A program made the translations under genes and the position numbers. From Polymyxa betae (taxonomy: Eukaryota > Endomyxa > Phytomyxea > Plasmodiophorida > Plasmodiophoridae), in the NCBI GenBank assembly GCA_003693705.1, contig RBZT01000339.1:42088-106087 (forward strand): a stretch of 64,000 bases of DNA, read 5' to 3'. Positions 1-11,700 of the stretch are shown one piece after another; the stretch's first letter is position 1; every line of letters starts with the position of its first letter. The notes beneath the pieces were generated by a model. It was not told where the DNA came from, searched no databases, and saw only the letters and a program-made list of their open reading frames with translations.

Positions 1-1733
1 TGATGAAGAGCATTACGGAAACCTGAAACCGACATTATTGAAGTTATTTCTCTTGAGGAGTCCGACGATGAGGCTCCTAATCAGGAGAGTCCAACATTCA
101 GACCAAACGACTACTTGTAATGTGCGAATGTTGCCATTACCCTTTTGTTTATTATTGTTCTATCCAGGATGGCGAGCAACTCAAATGGCAACCGGGATAC
201 ATCCCATAAATCAGCAATCAGCTTCAAGGTCTAGTTTTGCTATTAATCTCTGAAGTTCGCAATAACATCCTGTAAGGTTATCGAATTATCTGATGATGAT
301 GAAACCTGCCCCGTTCCTGTCAGTTGTCTCGTCCCTATCAACGAGTCTAAGACAGCAGCTGCTGCTAATTTTCGTAAAGAGAACAGTCCCGTGTATAAAG
401 ACCCCTCTGAGCAACAGAAACGACCGACTTGTTCTGCAAGTAACAAAGTGGCCGCTAAAGAAAATAACCGAGTACAGACTTGTCTATATGCCCGATTTGT
501 AATCTGAATCAGACCCAGAGAAAAGCTGCCAAAACGGCGTTGAACAAAAGTCGAAGGCTTGGTAACCAGCGTCCTCTCTGTAGATTCTCTTTGTTGAAAC
601 TGAACAGGAGCGTATTTTTGGAGTGAAGTTGTTGTGCATATACCAGAAACTGTTTGGAACAAATACGGCCCGTTTGTTAAGGAATCTATTGACCTTTTAC
701 ATGGTATTTCCCCCTTTAATTGTTTATCGCTCGATCGTAAAAGCTCTGTTAGGGGATATAAATGTTTTCTCTCTTTGTGACCGTAAGAACTGGATTACTT
801 GGGAAAGGAAACGACTCGATGACGATCTCGAGCCCGAATGTTTCGATAAAGCTAACAATCGCCTAATGTGAGTCTCGCATTCAACTATCTGAGTACTTTT
901 TTTAATGTCTCGATTTTTCAGATTAAACGAAAATTGCCCGGTTTTATCTGAAATCGCCCAGTTTAGCGCTCTGTTTTACGAAGCAGCCGATTTCATTGCT
1001 GAGTATGAGAACGGCCAGATTCTGTCCCGTATCAGGTCGGCATTGCAGACGCCCGACGCCCGAATCGCGCTCGTGGCCTTCGACCTGCGCCGCATTGTTC
1101 GTCTCAGGGCCAACAAGGCCATGCGGAAGCAGCTGGCTCAGTCATCGACAGGTATCGGTGTCCTCAAAGTACATCAGGTGTTCTGATTCCAACCGAGGTG
1201 TTTGTGACAGCACCAAAAGCACAGGATTTTCCAGTGTTGGTGAGATTGACGATTTTGCTGCTTATCTCATTAATCAGTTCGACTGTCGCTGTTCCTTCTT
1301 GAACTTCGCCAGCCTGGGTGAAGTTGGAATGTTTCTGTCTCAGACTACTCGGCATATTGCTCAGGAGCCCTATAAACCCGACGCTACTTCGTCTTTAGGT
1401 AGAAAGGGTTTATCTCATTATTTAGATTTTTGCTCTAAATTTCTTACAGGGTTCCGGCATCAAAATGTGATGAAATCAGCGGTCGTCGGCGGGATATTTA
1501 CACCTGCGATGAAGGAATGGTTCAATGTCCTTATTCGTATTCCTGGCATATCACCGAAGCGAGCGGAAGGCGTCATCAAGCGATACCCATCGTGCGCATC
1601 ATTGCTGTTAGCCTACCACAATTGTGGCTCGGACGAAGAGCGCAAACAGATGTTGAAGGACATCGAGGTTGAAGAAAAGAGACTGGGCCCTTCTGTATCC
1701 GCAACCGTATTTGATTATTTATATTCGGTTTGA
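1..1733 (+). CDS. EME1: EME1-like subunit of the MUS81 structure-specific endonuclease (5' end cut by window)
   Basis: EME1 is the non-catalytic partner of MUS81 and cuts branched DNA such as stalled forks and nicked Holliday junctions. The C-terminal exon (to the stop at 1733) carries a helix-hairpin-helix region with IPGISPKRAEGVIKRYPS followed by LLLAYHNC, KDIEV and RLGPSV. This matches the end of EME1 (ADIQV...RIGPELSRRIY) better than MUS81. An upstream exon reads VVVHIPETVWNKYGPFVKES, then comes the central exon near 905-1170. The first exons hold two SUMO-interacting motifs, IIEVISLEESDDE (about 29-70) and VIELSDDDE (about 279-305). Reading frames join through introns of about 40-55 nt, for example 117-165 and 869-921. 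The start lies left of the window. Exon borders were placed by eye. It converges on the next gene with 35 bp between stops. Confidence 0.75.
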
Positions 1734-1768
1734 TTCCTCAGAAATGTAATTTAATTGCAAACTGTTTA

Positions 1769-3263
1769 TCATTGACCGAGTTGTTCTGCAAATGAGGTCA
1801 TCTTCAGACATGAAGGCTCCCTGTTCGTAGACCGGCTGAACAAATTCGCACATGACGAGTGCATCGTGACATTGTCGTGTATAATCCAACTAGTTGCAAT
1901 ATGGCTGCCTTTATGGCCATCATTGGCGTCGCAAATCAGATAGCAAATTTGACAAATGGGACCGATATCATTCGCGCTAATGGCTCCTTCATTCGGGCTG
2001 ATTGCTCCTTCATCAATGACCAGATTTCGTCTGATCGCCTGAATAGCGTGTCATTTACTTTCAAACCCTGTTACGGCGCTGCTTGCCTTAACAATCGAAT
2101 CGGATCCTTCACGTTTTGATTGTATCCACCTGATCAGTTCCGATGCAGACTTTAAAGCTGTAGACAATAGCAAGAAAACCGGTGATGACGGCTTCAATGC
2201 GGCAATGTTCGGCAGTGAAGCTTGCAGCCGATACAGGACACGAATCATCTCTCTCCTGTTAATTCCATCTCAGCCCAACACCATCAAGTTTTGCATGACC
2301 ATACAATCCCTGACTGTACATTTGCACACGATGCAAAGTTGACGCCTGGGACCAGTAGGGACACTGCTGACGGTCAGATCTTTGGTTGGAACTGCGAAAT
2401 TCATATTGCAGACCTGTTTCTTGCAGGATCTCGAGCAGAAATCGATGATCGATTCGAAGACGCCGTACGACCGGGCCAGTTCGAACAGGACGTGCTTGAT
2501 CATCTCAGTCCAGTGAATCTGTCTGGTCTCAACATCATGTGGGAGCAACCCGATCATCTGCCTGCTTCCCTAATCAACTTTTCCAGACCCCAAACCCCGA
2601 CACACACCCCAACCTGAGAAGGTCATGAGCTACTGCCTGTAGTCTGGCGGCCGCCAACAAATCGCTCTCGGCAATTTTCGCAGGCGGGTCCGGGAACTGT
2701 TTCAAGAACACAGGTCGATGATATTCTGGGACGAATTCGACCAGATCCTTCCATAATAATCGATTCGAGCATCGCCACCCATCCAGCTCGTCTTCCTGGC
2801 GGATCTTGATGGCATCAATGAAGCGCTCCTCCGAGACCAGCAACACGACCTGGTCGTCGATGCAGTTGCGTCGGTCCTGATCGAGGTCTCCGATTAAATC
2901 GTTCCAAAGCGAATCCAGATCTTGAGACAGGACTGCCGCCGTCTCCCTTTCCTGCGTGTATTCTGCATGTCCTGGATGGCGTCGATGTTTGGCTGGCGTT
3001 CCCGGCGAGACCGATTGAAATTCACCGAAACAGCTGTCGAAAGCCCGGTCCAGATTATCGTTGATCAGGTCGTCGATCGACACCTTCCGCAGCAGCTGTT
3101 GCTTCTGGCCCGGATTCCTATCCGCATTTGCTGGCGGGCTGGTCGCTTCCGACATCAATGACAAACCTGTTGCGGCTGCCATAACATGTCGATCTGAGAG
3201 ATGAACCAGAGACGGGCAACCATCATCCAGTGTCACAATACCATCAGAGATCATGATCCACAA
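1769..3263 (-). CDS. Unrecognised protein with a RING-like C-terminus
   Basis: The main exon (3263 to about 2590) encodes an acidic, helical region with LLRKVSIDDLINDNLDRAFD and later WKDLVEFVPEYHRPVFLKQF. Three further exons splice on: LFELARSYGVFESIIDF, then CPYWSQASTLHRVQMYSQG joined to MIRVLYRLQASLPNIAAL, then a last exon with ICQICYLICD...H...H..SSCA before a stop at 1769. The final Cys/His spacing (CxxC, then HxxC) resembles a RING or treble-clef end, as in large HOPS/CORVET-type trafficking proteins, but no family could be assigned. The start may be the internal Met of MSEATSPPANADR rather than 3263. Introns of about 45-54 nt keep the frame, which supports a real gene. Confidence 0.55.
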
Positions 3264-3553
3264 TCAAGATCCGCTATATTTTGGACCATCCTGCGTCTTC
3301 GTAAAGAACCGATTTCGGTTAATAATTCTCTATGATAAAACTTCGCAAATCAGCTGTTATACTTGACAGGGTCGGGAAACGGTTTTAATTCTTAAGTATC
3401 GAATGAATCGATGCGGACAGAGTCTCGCTATAAGAATATGATGCCAGGTCGATAATTCATGAGCGAATACTCGGGTGAAATGCCAGCAATCAATACAGAA
3501 AATTACATTCCGATCTAGATCGATTGCTAGTACGACTCCCATTGTGACACATT

Positions 3554-6500
3554 ATGGGATCTCGGCTGAAAGGCGCCGATAGCTCGTACCAGGAGTCGGA
3601 CCAGCCGCGCCAGAAACGCAACCGAATCATCAAGCGCCTGCCCGGGTCCGTCACCATCTATGGCGCGGAGCGCTACCAGGAGCTCTTCAATATCATCTGC
3701 AAGGCGCGCGTCTCCTACTACCAGCGCTTTCTGCTCATGTATGAAGACTCGCTCGCCCATACCACCGTCGATATCGTCCTCGCTGTAAGTCCACCATCAC
3801 CTCTTTTCGAATCGTTCAACCATCTGTTATGAGTAACGTGGCCATTGTTTTCTCTAAAACGGGTTTCCAGTTTGGCGCGACCCTCCCTGAGTGTAACGTG
3901 ACCACCCTGTAGGCAGCTGGGCTGATGAGCACAGCTCTGTATATTGCCAGTACCTATTCAGACTCCAATACGATTCATCTCGTCGAGCTATGGCTGGCCA
4001 TCTTCTTCGCCGCCGACTTCTTCATTCGGCTGTCGGCTAATGGCATGGCGTTCCTGCGCAGCGCGGAGGGCATGATCGACCTGCTGGCCGTCATCCCGTT
4101 GATCTCGTCGGCCGGCGAGTTTAATGTCGACCCGCTGGTTCGCGTTGCTCGTGTCAATATCACGGTCATGAGGCTGCTGAAATCTGCAAAAATCCTACGA
4201 GTATTTCGCCTTGTTCGAATCGTTCGCGTCTATCGGGTTATCCTGCTGATGAGGGACGGCATTAAGCAGCGCCTTTTGGTTCATTTCGCTATCGGCATCG
4301 CTATCGTTTTATTCTTCGGGGGCATGTTCCAGCTTTTGGAAGACACGTTTGCCACCGATGTCGATCGCGCCTTCCACGACAGCTGCTAGTAAGATAAGTG
4401 TCAACAATTCTAATTTGTTTTCTGATATTATTTTTCCAGTTTTGCTGTGCAAACACTAACCGGTTTGGGGTATGGCGATGTCAGTATGATATCTTTGTGT
4501 ACTGTGAAGATGCTGATACTCATATCAGGTTGTTCCATCTATCATCCCAAGCCAGATTTTAGCTGTGGTGATGGCGTTCCTTGTATGGGGCCTGGTCCCT
4601 ATACATTGCGTAAAGATCATCAACATGGCACAGAGCGTCGGCTCTTGCGTCTTCCATTTCGTTCCGGGATCGCACCCACGCCAACATTGCGTCCTGGTCC
4701 TTCTGACCCATTGCACCGAACACGAAGTTGACGAATTCTTCCGCGAGTTTTTCCATCCCTGTCATGGTCCAACGCGGTTCCGGATCGCGGTGCTCGGACC
4801 TCGTGCTGTATTGGAAACGCTGGTGTCGAAACTGAGCAATAGAAATTATATCCGGCATGTGGATTTCGTTGCCGGATCGGTGTTCGACGATAACGATCTG
4901 AAACGATGCTGCTTGAATCTGGCTGCTGCTGTTTTCACCATGACTCATCGAATCTGTATTTCTCAGCAGCGCGGTATTGATGACGATAACCAGACGTTAT
5001 TGGCAGCGATATCAATCAAGAATGTCTGCCCGGAAGTGCCGCTGTATTTGCAAGTTAATAGCCTGGGTTTGGAAGAACATATTTTATGGAAAACGCTGAA
5101 CAATTTTGCGAATACTCAGCTGATTTGTGTTCGGCAATTGTCGCTGTCGTTATTGGGCCGCTCATGTTCATGCCCGGGAATGCACGTTCTCGTAGGTAAT
5201 CTGCTACAATCTACCCATTATGTTCCAGCTCATTATCCGAGCGATTCCTGGAAGGGAGAATGTAATGAAAGGAATTCGTATTTGTTTATCTGCAAAGCAG
5301 GCTGATTTTTGAATAGATCATTGGGGAAACTGTCATTCCCTCTTCCCGACGGTTTTCGGCAAATATTTTGATGGAAAGAAGTTCGCCGACTGTATCGTCC
5401 CATTGTATGAGAGCCTCGGTGTCTTGCCAATCGCCATGTCGGGCCTAACATCCAGCTCGAAAATCGAGGTCGTACTGAACCCAAGCGAGCGGGTCATCAA
5501 AGCCGGCGATCTGGTTTTTGTGATCGCCATTAGCTTGGAGAATGCGGCGGCCGTGGCGAATTTCATGCCGGACCCGAACAATGGGATTGTATCGCAATGG
5601 CGCCATTCTGAACGATTACAGACGAGCGCGCTGCGGCAAAAATACGACGCCCAAGAAGCGTTCCAGATGAAGACATGCTGCCCCAGCGGGATATCACTTC
5701 GTTCCGCACTTCACTCGAATACTGGGACCAGCACGATGTCCAGGTCTAGTACGAAACCTTTCAATCGGATTCAGTTCGGCAACCACATTGTCATCGCAGG
5801 GTTTGTTGAAGAGCACATTTTCGAATTTATTTGGAACTTGAGAAATCAGGTACCTCAATGTGATCCTGCCCATATGGGTGTTTAACAAATTCCAGGTTCA
5901 CACAGCTGATGTGCCCGTTGTGGTTGCAGTTCATGATGCCAATCTTTCTATGATGTGTTCATTGAGACGATTTTCTGGTGTCTACATAGAATCTGGGAGC
6001 CTGCAAGACGAGGCCTTCCTCGTTCGTATCAATCTGATTGCAGCCAGCCATGCCGTTCTGTTTTCGAATCCGGCTTATGCGTTCGACCCGGTCGTCATTG
6101 ATATTTCAGCGAAATCCGCCGAACAGCAGATCATTGATAGCGATCTGGAAACGATCACCAACCTCATTGCCGTTGAGAACTTTCTGGCGCGTTTTGGCCG
6201 CCTGAACGCCTCGAACTGCATCACGGAGTTCCAGTTCAGAAGCAATCTGGGATTTGTTCGGCCAAATTTCAATTCTCCGTCTAATGCTGCTTCTACAAAT
6301 TTCCATCCGGATGCTGCCGATGCTAAAGGTAATTAGGACGTTTTTGCAATTCTCGCAGTTCTTTCTAATTAACGCCTCAGTTCACTTTGCTGAAGTTCCT
6401 CAGTCGATGGCTGCGTTAAGCTTCCACTACCCTCAAGTATTTAACGTCGTACAGGCTCTTCTATACGGCAACCGATTCGGCATTGAAGAGCCGGCAGGTT

Positions 6501-7039
6501 TGGAACGGCAAGCAGGTTCTGATCCCACTATGGTTATGCAACTGAATTTGGTCCGAGTTCCAGCCAAACTGGAGAATAAGCAGTATTCTGCTCTTCTGAA
6601 GCATTTTGCGGAACAGCACGCCCATCTCTGCTTGGGACTGTTCAGAAGTAAATCACAGCGGAATGCCCCTATTCCGTATATTTTCGTGAATCCATCCCCG
6701 GATACCATTGTTTGTGAGGACGATCATGCATTTATCATTGCTCCTGTTTTGTTGAGCGAGCCAGGCCATGTCTATTCGATTCGAGATGAATCGAAAACAA
6801 AAGTTGTTACCTCCCTCTATAAGACCAGAATTCCGAATTTATCAAGCTGTTTACAAGAAATGCAAACAGACAAATCAGGAATTATTCAAATCAAAAGGCA
6901 TGCCTCTGAGAGTGCAAGCACGCTGAGAGCACGGCTATCGTTGATGGAGAAACAAAGCAGAAGCAGCAAATCAGTATTGCTTCGGGGTCTAGACAGCACC
7001 GAGTCTAAACAGCAACCGACTGTCCAATCGCAACAGTGA
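3554..7039 (+). CDS. BK/Slo-type calcium-activated potassium channel alpha subunit
   Basis: The protein forms a tetrameric plasma-membrane K+ channel gated by voltage and cytosolic Ca2+. Exon 1 (3554-3784) gives the N-terminus and the start of S1. After a 128-nt intron comes S1-S6, including an arginine-rich S4 (ILRVFRLVRIVRVYRV). The pore is split by an intron: FAVQTLTGLGYGD joins VVPSIIPSQIL across 4484-4530, giving the K+ filter GYGD. RCK1 follows (HPCHGPTRFRIAVLGP, DNQTLLAAISIKN, CPEVPLYLQV). A second half carries RCK2-like sequence (NHIVIAGFVEEHIFEF, SSPSNAAS). It ends at 7039 with a Ser/Gln-rich tail. Slo-like channels occur in animals and in several protist groups. The filter context TLTGLGYGD differs slightly from animal TVGYGD. 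I cannot tell Slo1-like from Slo2-like. Confidence 0.9.
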
Positions 7040-7073
7040 TCTGCAAATGTCGATTCAAGGCGATCAAAATATT

Positions 7074-7939
7074 TTATGGGCGCTTTTGTCGTGGTTTAAG
7101 AGAGCCAAACCAGCGCTGAATCATACCGAGCTGCCCCAGATGCACGAAAACGATTGTGGATATTCGTAGAATTGTCCAGGAATTCACATTGCGTGATAAT
7201 CGTTTGGTGGCTTGGCAAAACGTTTCAGCAGTCAAGGTATCTACAGCAAAAGGCAACGTACCAGATCGTTGCGACAGATTCATAAAGCGAAGATCACGTT
7301 GAATCGCTTCAATACGATGCAGTTTGGTTCCAATGGATGTTACTATGGACAGAAGACGCTCAGTATCCTCTGTACAACATGCTGAATTATTTGAGATTAG
7401 TCCCATTTACAAATCAACCTGTTGTTGCATGTGGGATACGTGCTAATTCATTTTTGCCAGAGTTATTTCCATCAATGATAGTAAAACTGTTTTACAATTA
7501 GACATTGCAAGAGAAGCACTTTTTTGGTCCCGACCTGATCGCTCTGCTACTGGCAACAGGCCATGCTCGATATGTAAAGCAAACATCGTGAAAATCCGTT
7601 GTTGTGGCAGCGGCCGTACGTTCAATATGATGACCAGGTCCGAATGGAACCGAACGGTAGTAAATAGTGTATCCATCAGGCGATTTGATTCTCAGGTAAA
7701 CCATGCCACGATGGTTTTCTTCTGAACGAACACTTTCATGTTTTTAGAGCGGATCCCATTGCAGTATAATTACTTTCAGGTGCTACTAAGGCTCGGAACT
7801 TGAATGGTTCCCCATCAGTGAACTTTATTTGACAGCACACCTCCTTATTGGGCTCAATTCGAAAATTGTAAGTAAGATCAGTCGATGCAGTAGTAATAAT
7901 AACTGCAGCTGCGAGCAAAAGGCCAGTGAGAAGATTCAT
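7074..7939 (-). CDS. p24/TMED (emp24/GP25L) family cargo receptor
   Basis: Type I membrane proteins of this family cycle between ER and Golgi in COPII/COPI vesicles. The first exon starts at 7939 with a signal peptide (MNLLTGLLLAAAVIITTAST) followed by the GOLD domain start, IEPNKEVCCQIKFTDGEPF. Splicing a 52-nt intron gives APEKENHRGMVYLRIKSPDG, then YYRSVPFGPGHH. The C-terminal exon has the membrane-proximal coiled coil (LHRIEAIQRDLRFMNLSQRS) and a transmembrane helix (ILRISTIVFVHLGQLGMIQRWF) with a short basic cytosolic tail, as in other p24 proteins. The middle exon near 7440-7560 was the hardest to frame. The stop is 34 bp from the BK channel stop, tail to tail. Confidence 0.75.
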
Positions 7940-8102
7940 TGGTGACGTTGACAGAGTCCTTGGAACAAGTCAAGATGAATGTTCGCATTATCCTGCCGCA
8001 GATTCATCAAATATTTGATTTCAACGATTACTTGATCAAGTCAAACAATTATCATTTCATGTTTTCCAACTGGCTAACTTTAATAAATAATGCCAATAAA
8101 TA

Positions 8103-10786
8103 TTAGACTGTATAACAGACTAAACTTCCGTCATAAGCACCAGAGACCAGAAATGGTGTCGTTGGGGAGTATGATAACGCAGAGATCACATCGCGCTGAG
8201 ATCTTAACCTTGTTATCCAACGACCGCTATTTAGATCGTAAACATAGCTTTGCTGGTCTTCGGAGCCTGCAGTAATGAATCTCAAACAAGGGCTTAACGC
8301 CACGCCAACCTGCTTCTGTCTGTTCAGATGCCCAACGAACCTAAGGGTCGTTCAGTTTCAGTCAGCTGGCAATCTAAGTTAATCCTACCTTCGAACAGGT
8401 CCTTTCAGTCGAATATCCCAGAGCCTGACGGTGTTATCAGCGGCGGCCGTACAGAAAAGATCTTGACGGTCCTCCGTCTGGTTGCGTAAACAGATCGAAT
8501 GTATTGGACGATCATGAGCGTTATTGGTGACCCTAATCAGAGATCCTCCAGTCCCCATATCCAAAACTGCAACAGATTATTAGTCGCGAAACTCAAAGCG
8601 TGTGGCTCACATAATAGGTCTCGATTCCTGGTGGACGCCAGAACAATATGTGAATTGTCAGAATTATAACTAGCAATTTGAGTAATCGTTCCATTCGTCT
8701 CACTGTCGTGCCTGTAAGCTGCGACACGAGAGAACTTGTAATCTTGATATGGACGATTAAGCTCGCTAGAGGCTGTGCCCAATTTATATTTGAATAAAGC
8801 AATGTCATTCCGACAGCAGAGCGCTATAAATTCGTCATTATGAAAGAACAGAGCGCCGTTAATTTCAGCAGAAAATGGCATATTGTCTTGGTTGGGTTTG
8901 CTTGAAAGGTTCGTAATAGAATGAGTGATACGACAAACAGGATCAAGACGAGGCAGCTGATAAACCGCCGCAGTCTGTATTACCATCAAAATTAACAGAT
9001 TGCTGATTAGTACCTGGAAACATTACCCGGTCGGCAGAGGCTGTTAGAATCAGTTTCGAGTCGCGGCTCCAATTGGCACTTTTTACGCTCGATGCATGTC
9101 CAGTCAAGATCTGACTATTGACTGTTTTCAATCGATGGATTCGAACGCTACTGTCTGTTGAACTTGAAAGGAAAGAGTTTCCATGAGGGGCGAAGGCTAC
9201 AGAGTTAATAGGACCATTGTGTATTGGGCGCTCCCCTTCAAGAACCTGACAGGCCATGTCAATCACTGATAAATAACAATCAAAGCTTTTGAAAGACCTG
9301 GATACGATCTATGATACGGCAACTGATGTCAAAGCTGAGAAGAAGCTCAAATACATAACAAATGAGAGCATTCACCTACGTGTTCACAGTTGGTGGTTTC
9401 GGTTGTTTGTTCTTGCTCGCTGATTTCGTTTTGATAGTGTTTTTGTAGAATAAAGAGTTAGTCTTCGAAGCTGGAGTCCCATATCCAGAGGATTTGACTT
9501 TTTTATGGAACAAAATGGGCTTGTCTAATGGTTTTTTCTTACTTGGGACCTTGGACTCTACAATAACATCAATGAAGTCGGACAATAAACCGCAAATGCA
9601 GTACTTTTCACAAACGTCGATTTTAACAGAGGTGAAGAGCCAGGCAGCTCTACATTGGATATAAATGACATATCTATTCGACGGCTCAACTTGAATTCCG
9701 AAACATTAAACTCGAGCGCAGATGTCTGGTTCGAAAAAACGAAGGTCAGAAAGCAGACAAGACTTTCCTGTAAGGGAATGATACAGCAACTTTCAGGCGT
9801 TTCTATAGAGAATCGGTGGACGAGATCCAGACTGTCGGCATGAACAATGCACACATCGGTTGATGTCACGACAGTAATGAAGTAACCGTGTTGTACGACA
9901 TTCCAAGATAAACCGATCAAAGACGTTGACTTTACCAACGTCTCAGTTTCACTTAAATCGAGTTCTAAAAATCGATATTCACCACAAGATTAAATGTTGA
10001 TGAGGAGCTCCTTACCATACTCAATATTTGTATTATCAATTCGTTCAAGCAGCTCCAGAATGTTGATTCTCCCCATATAACGACAGCCATCTTGCTCGGT
10101 ATATTCAAAAACAAAAGTATACCCGTTGGATGAGGCAATAGTGAATCTTGGTAGATGAGGGTGAGCAGAGCTGGCTATTAAAGGAGACGCGCACAGAACA
10201 GAGGATTGATAGACTAATTCTGAGTACGCCTCACCAGCCCACACTCGAAAGGTGCCATCTTCGCTAATGGCAATAAAAATATTAGCAAGAAATAAACACG
10301 AAGATGCCGACTTAAAATGCAGAGATTGTATAATTGCCCCGGAGCAGAAATCCACAAGAAGAATAGAACCGGACTCGTCAACAACTGCAAGAATTGTGAT
10401 CGAGGTGGAAAACGCAGCAAATCTAATAGATCTGGATGTGCCCAGAGGTAGAATCTTTCCAACCCTGCAACCATCAGATTCAATAATGACAATCTATTGG
10501 TTGATTATACCCACTGGGAAGAGCTAATTCTCAGCTTCTGATCATCCAACTTCCAGAAAGTCAGAGCGTCACTGGAACACGTGCAAGCAAGATTAATTCG
10601 GGCAGAGATTGCAGTAGCAGTGATCGCAGCAGCATGGTCATTCCGCCCAAGGGCGTCGACTTCGTCGTCTAGGACGCTAAATATCCGGATCGAATGAGTC
10701 TGGCGGACGACGCCGATCGCCCAGTTGCCATCGGCGCTGAGGCAGGCCAACGCTGGACGGTGCCATGGCCGCCAACTCCATGGCAT
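8103..10786 (-). CDS. WDR27: WD40-repeat protein WDR27
   Basis: This multi-exon gene encodes a long two-propeller WD40 protein. The diagnostic stretch is the linker between propellers, PILFHKKVKSSGYGTPASK (near 9470-9530), which matches the conserved linker of WDR27 (LVFHSKVRSSGYASAP). Other matches are HIVLASTRNRD, FCTAAADNTVRLWDIR, and the C-terminal blades VALSPCLRFITAGSEDQQS and SPTTPFLVSGAYDGSLVCY before the stop at 8103. The likely start is the Met at 10786 (MPWSWRPWHRPALACLS). A longer open frame goes to 10840. The molecular role of WDR27 is poorly known. Its start faces the ArfGAP gene across a shared promoter of about 130 bp. Confidence 0.9.
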
Positions 10787-10918
10787 AGATAGCCGATAAG
10801 TTAGACAAATGACGATTTCATAAAAGGGCAAAACAGTCAAGGGGGCACCGCCACTGTGACTTCGTTACATTCATGTTGTTTATCACACCTCTATAAGGCT
10901 CTCTCTTTAAACATTCGA

Positions 10919-11642
10919 ATGACGCCGGCGGCGAGAGCAGCGAGCCTTCGGGCGGCTCTTGGCCAGCCGGGTAACGATCGCTGCGCCGACTGTCGGGCGC
11001 CGCAACCGACCTGGGCCAGCTATAACATCGGCGTGTTTCTCTGCCAGGATTGCGCCGGAATTCATAGAAGCTTGGGGACCCATGTGTCGAAAGTTCGGAG
11101 CGTGACGCTGGATGTTTGGGATCAGGACGCCATCGACAAAATGTTGTCGGCTGGAAATCGCAAGTTGGTATATTCGGAACTGGAAAAACGTTGTAACTGT
11201 AAACCTATTCAGGATAAACTCGACAATGGAGGGTTTGTTAAAACCGCATGTTAAGTTATCGCTTGATGCGAATTCGCTAACACGAGGCGCCTATATTCGA
11301 GCTAAATACATTGAGAAGAGATTCGAAAAACTGCTTGCAGCTGAATCGAAACCTGCTGATTTATTTGCTGGTCTCAATGTGCTGCCAAGACCACAATTCA
11401 ACCCTAAAGCGCCATCCCCCGTGAATAGCCAACAATCTGGCCTACTAACCCTTGGATATTGTACTGAATTACCAACTGCACAGTCCGATTACTCCAATTC
11501 CAATCATTGTCCAAATATGTTCTCTTCATTTTCATTCATTAACTCCAATGTGGAGAAATCCACAAGAAATGTACGAAGTAATGGCACAGAATTGATCAGT
11601 GACGATTCATTATTATCTTACGGCCTCTTTAACTTCAGTTAG
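10919..11642 (+). CDS. ArfGAP-domain protein (ADAP/SMAP-like)
   Basis: ArfGAPs stimulate GTP hydrolysis by Arf GTPases on Golgi, endosome or plasma membranes. The N-terminal domain has the zinc finger CADCRAPQPTWASYNIGVFLC..C (CxxCx16CxxC) followed by IHRSLGTHVSKVRSVTLDVW, with the catalytic Arg just after the finger. After an intron near 11170-11230 the frame moves to SLTRGAYIRAKYIEKRFEKL, the usual end of the domain (IRAKYE in ADAP). The rest is a Ser/Asn-rich low-complexity tail. No PH domain is seen, so this is shorter than animal ADAP proteins. The stop lies 58 bp from the stop of the convergent citrate synthase gene. The exact intron ends are unsure. Confidence 0.85.
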
Positions 11643-11700
11643 ATGGCACTAATTCTCTCTCGAATAACAATTTTAATCAGAGTGTAATCCATTTTTTGAA

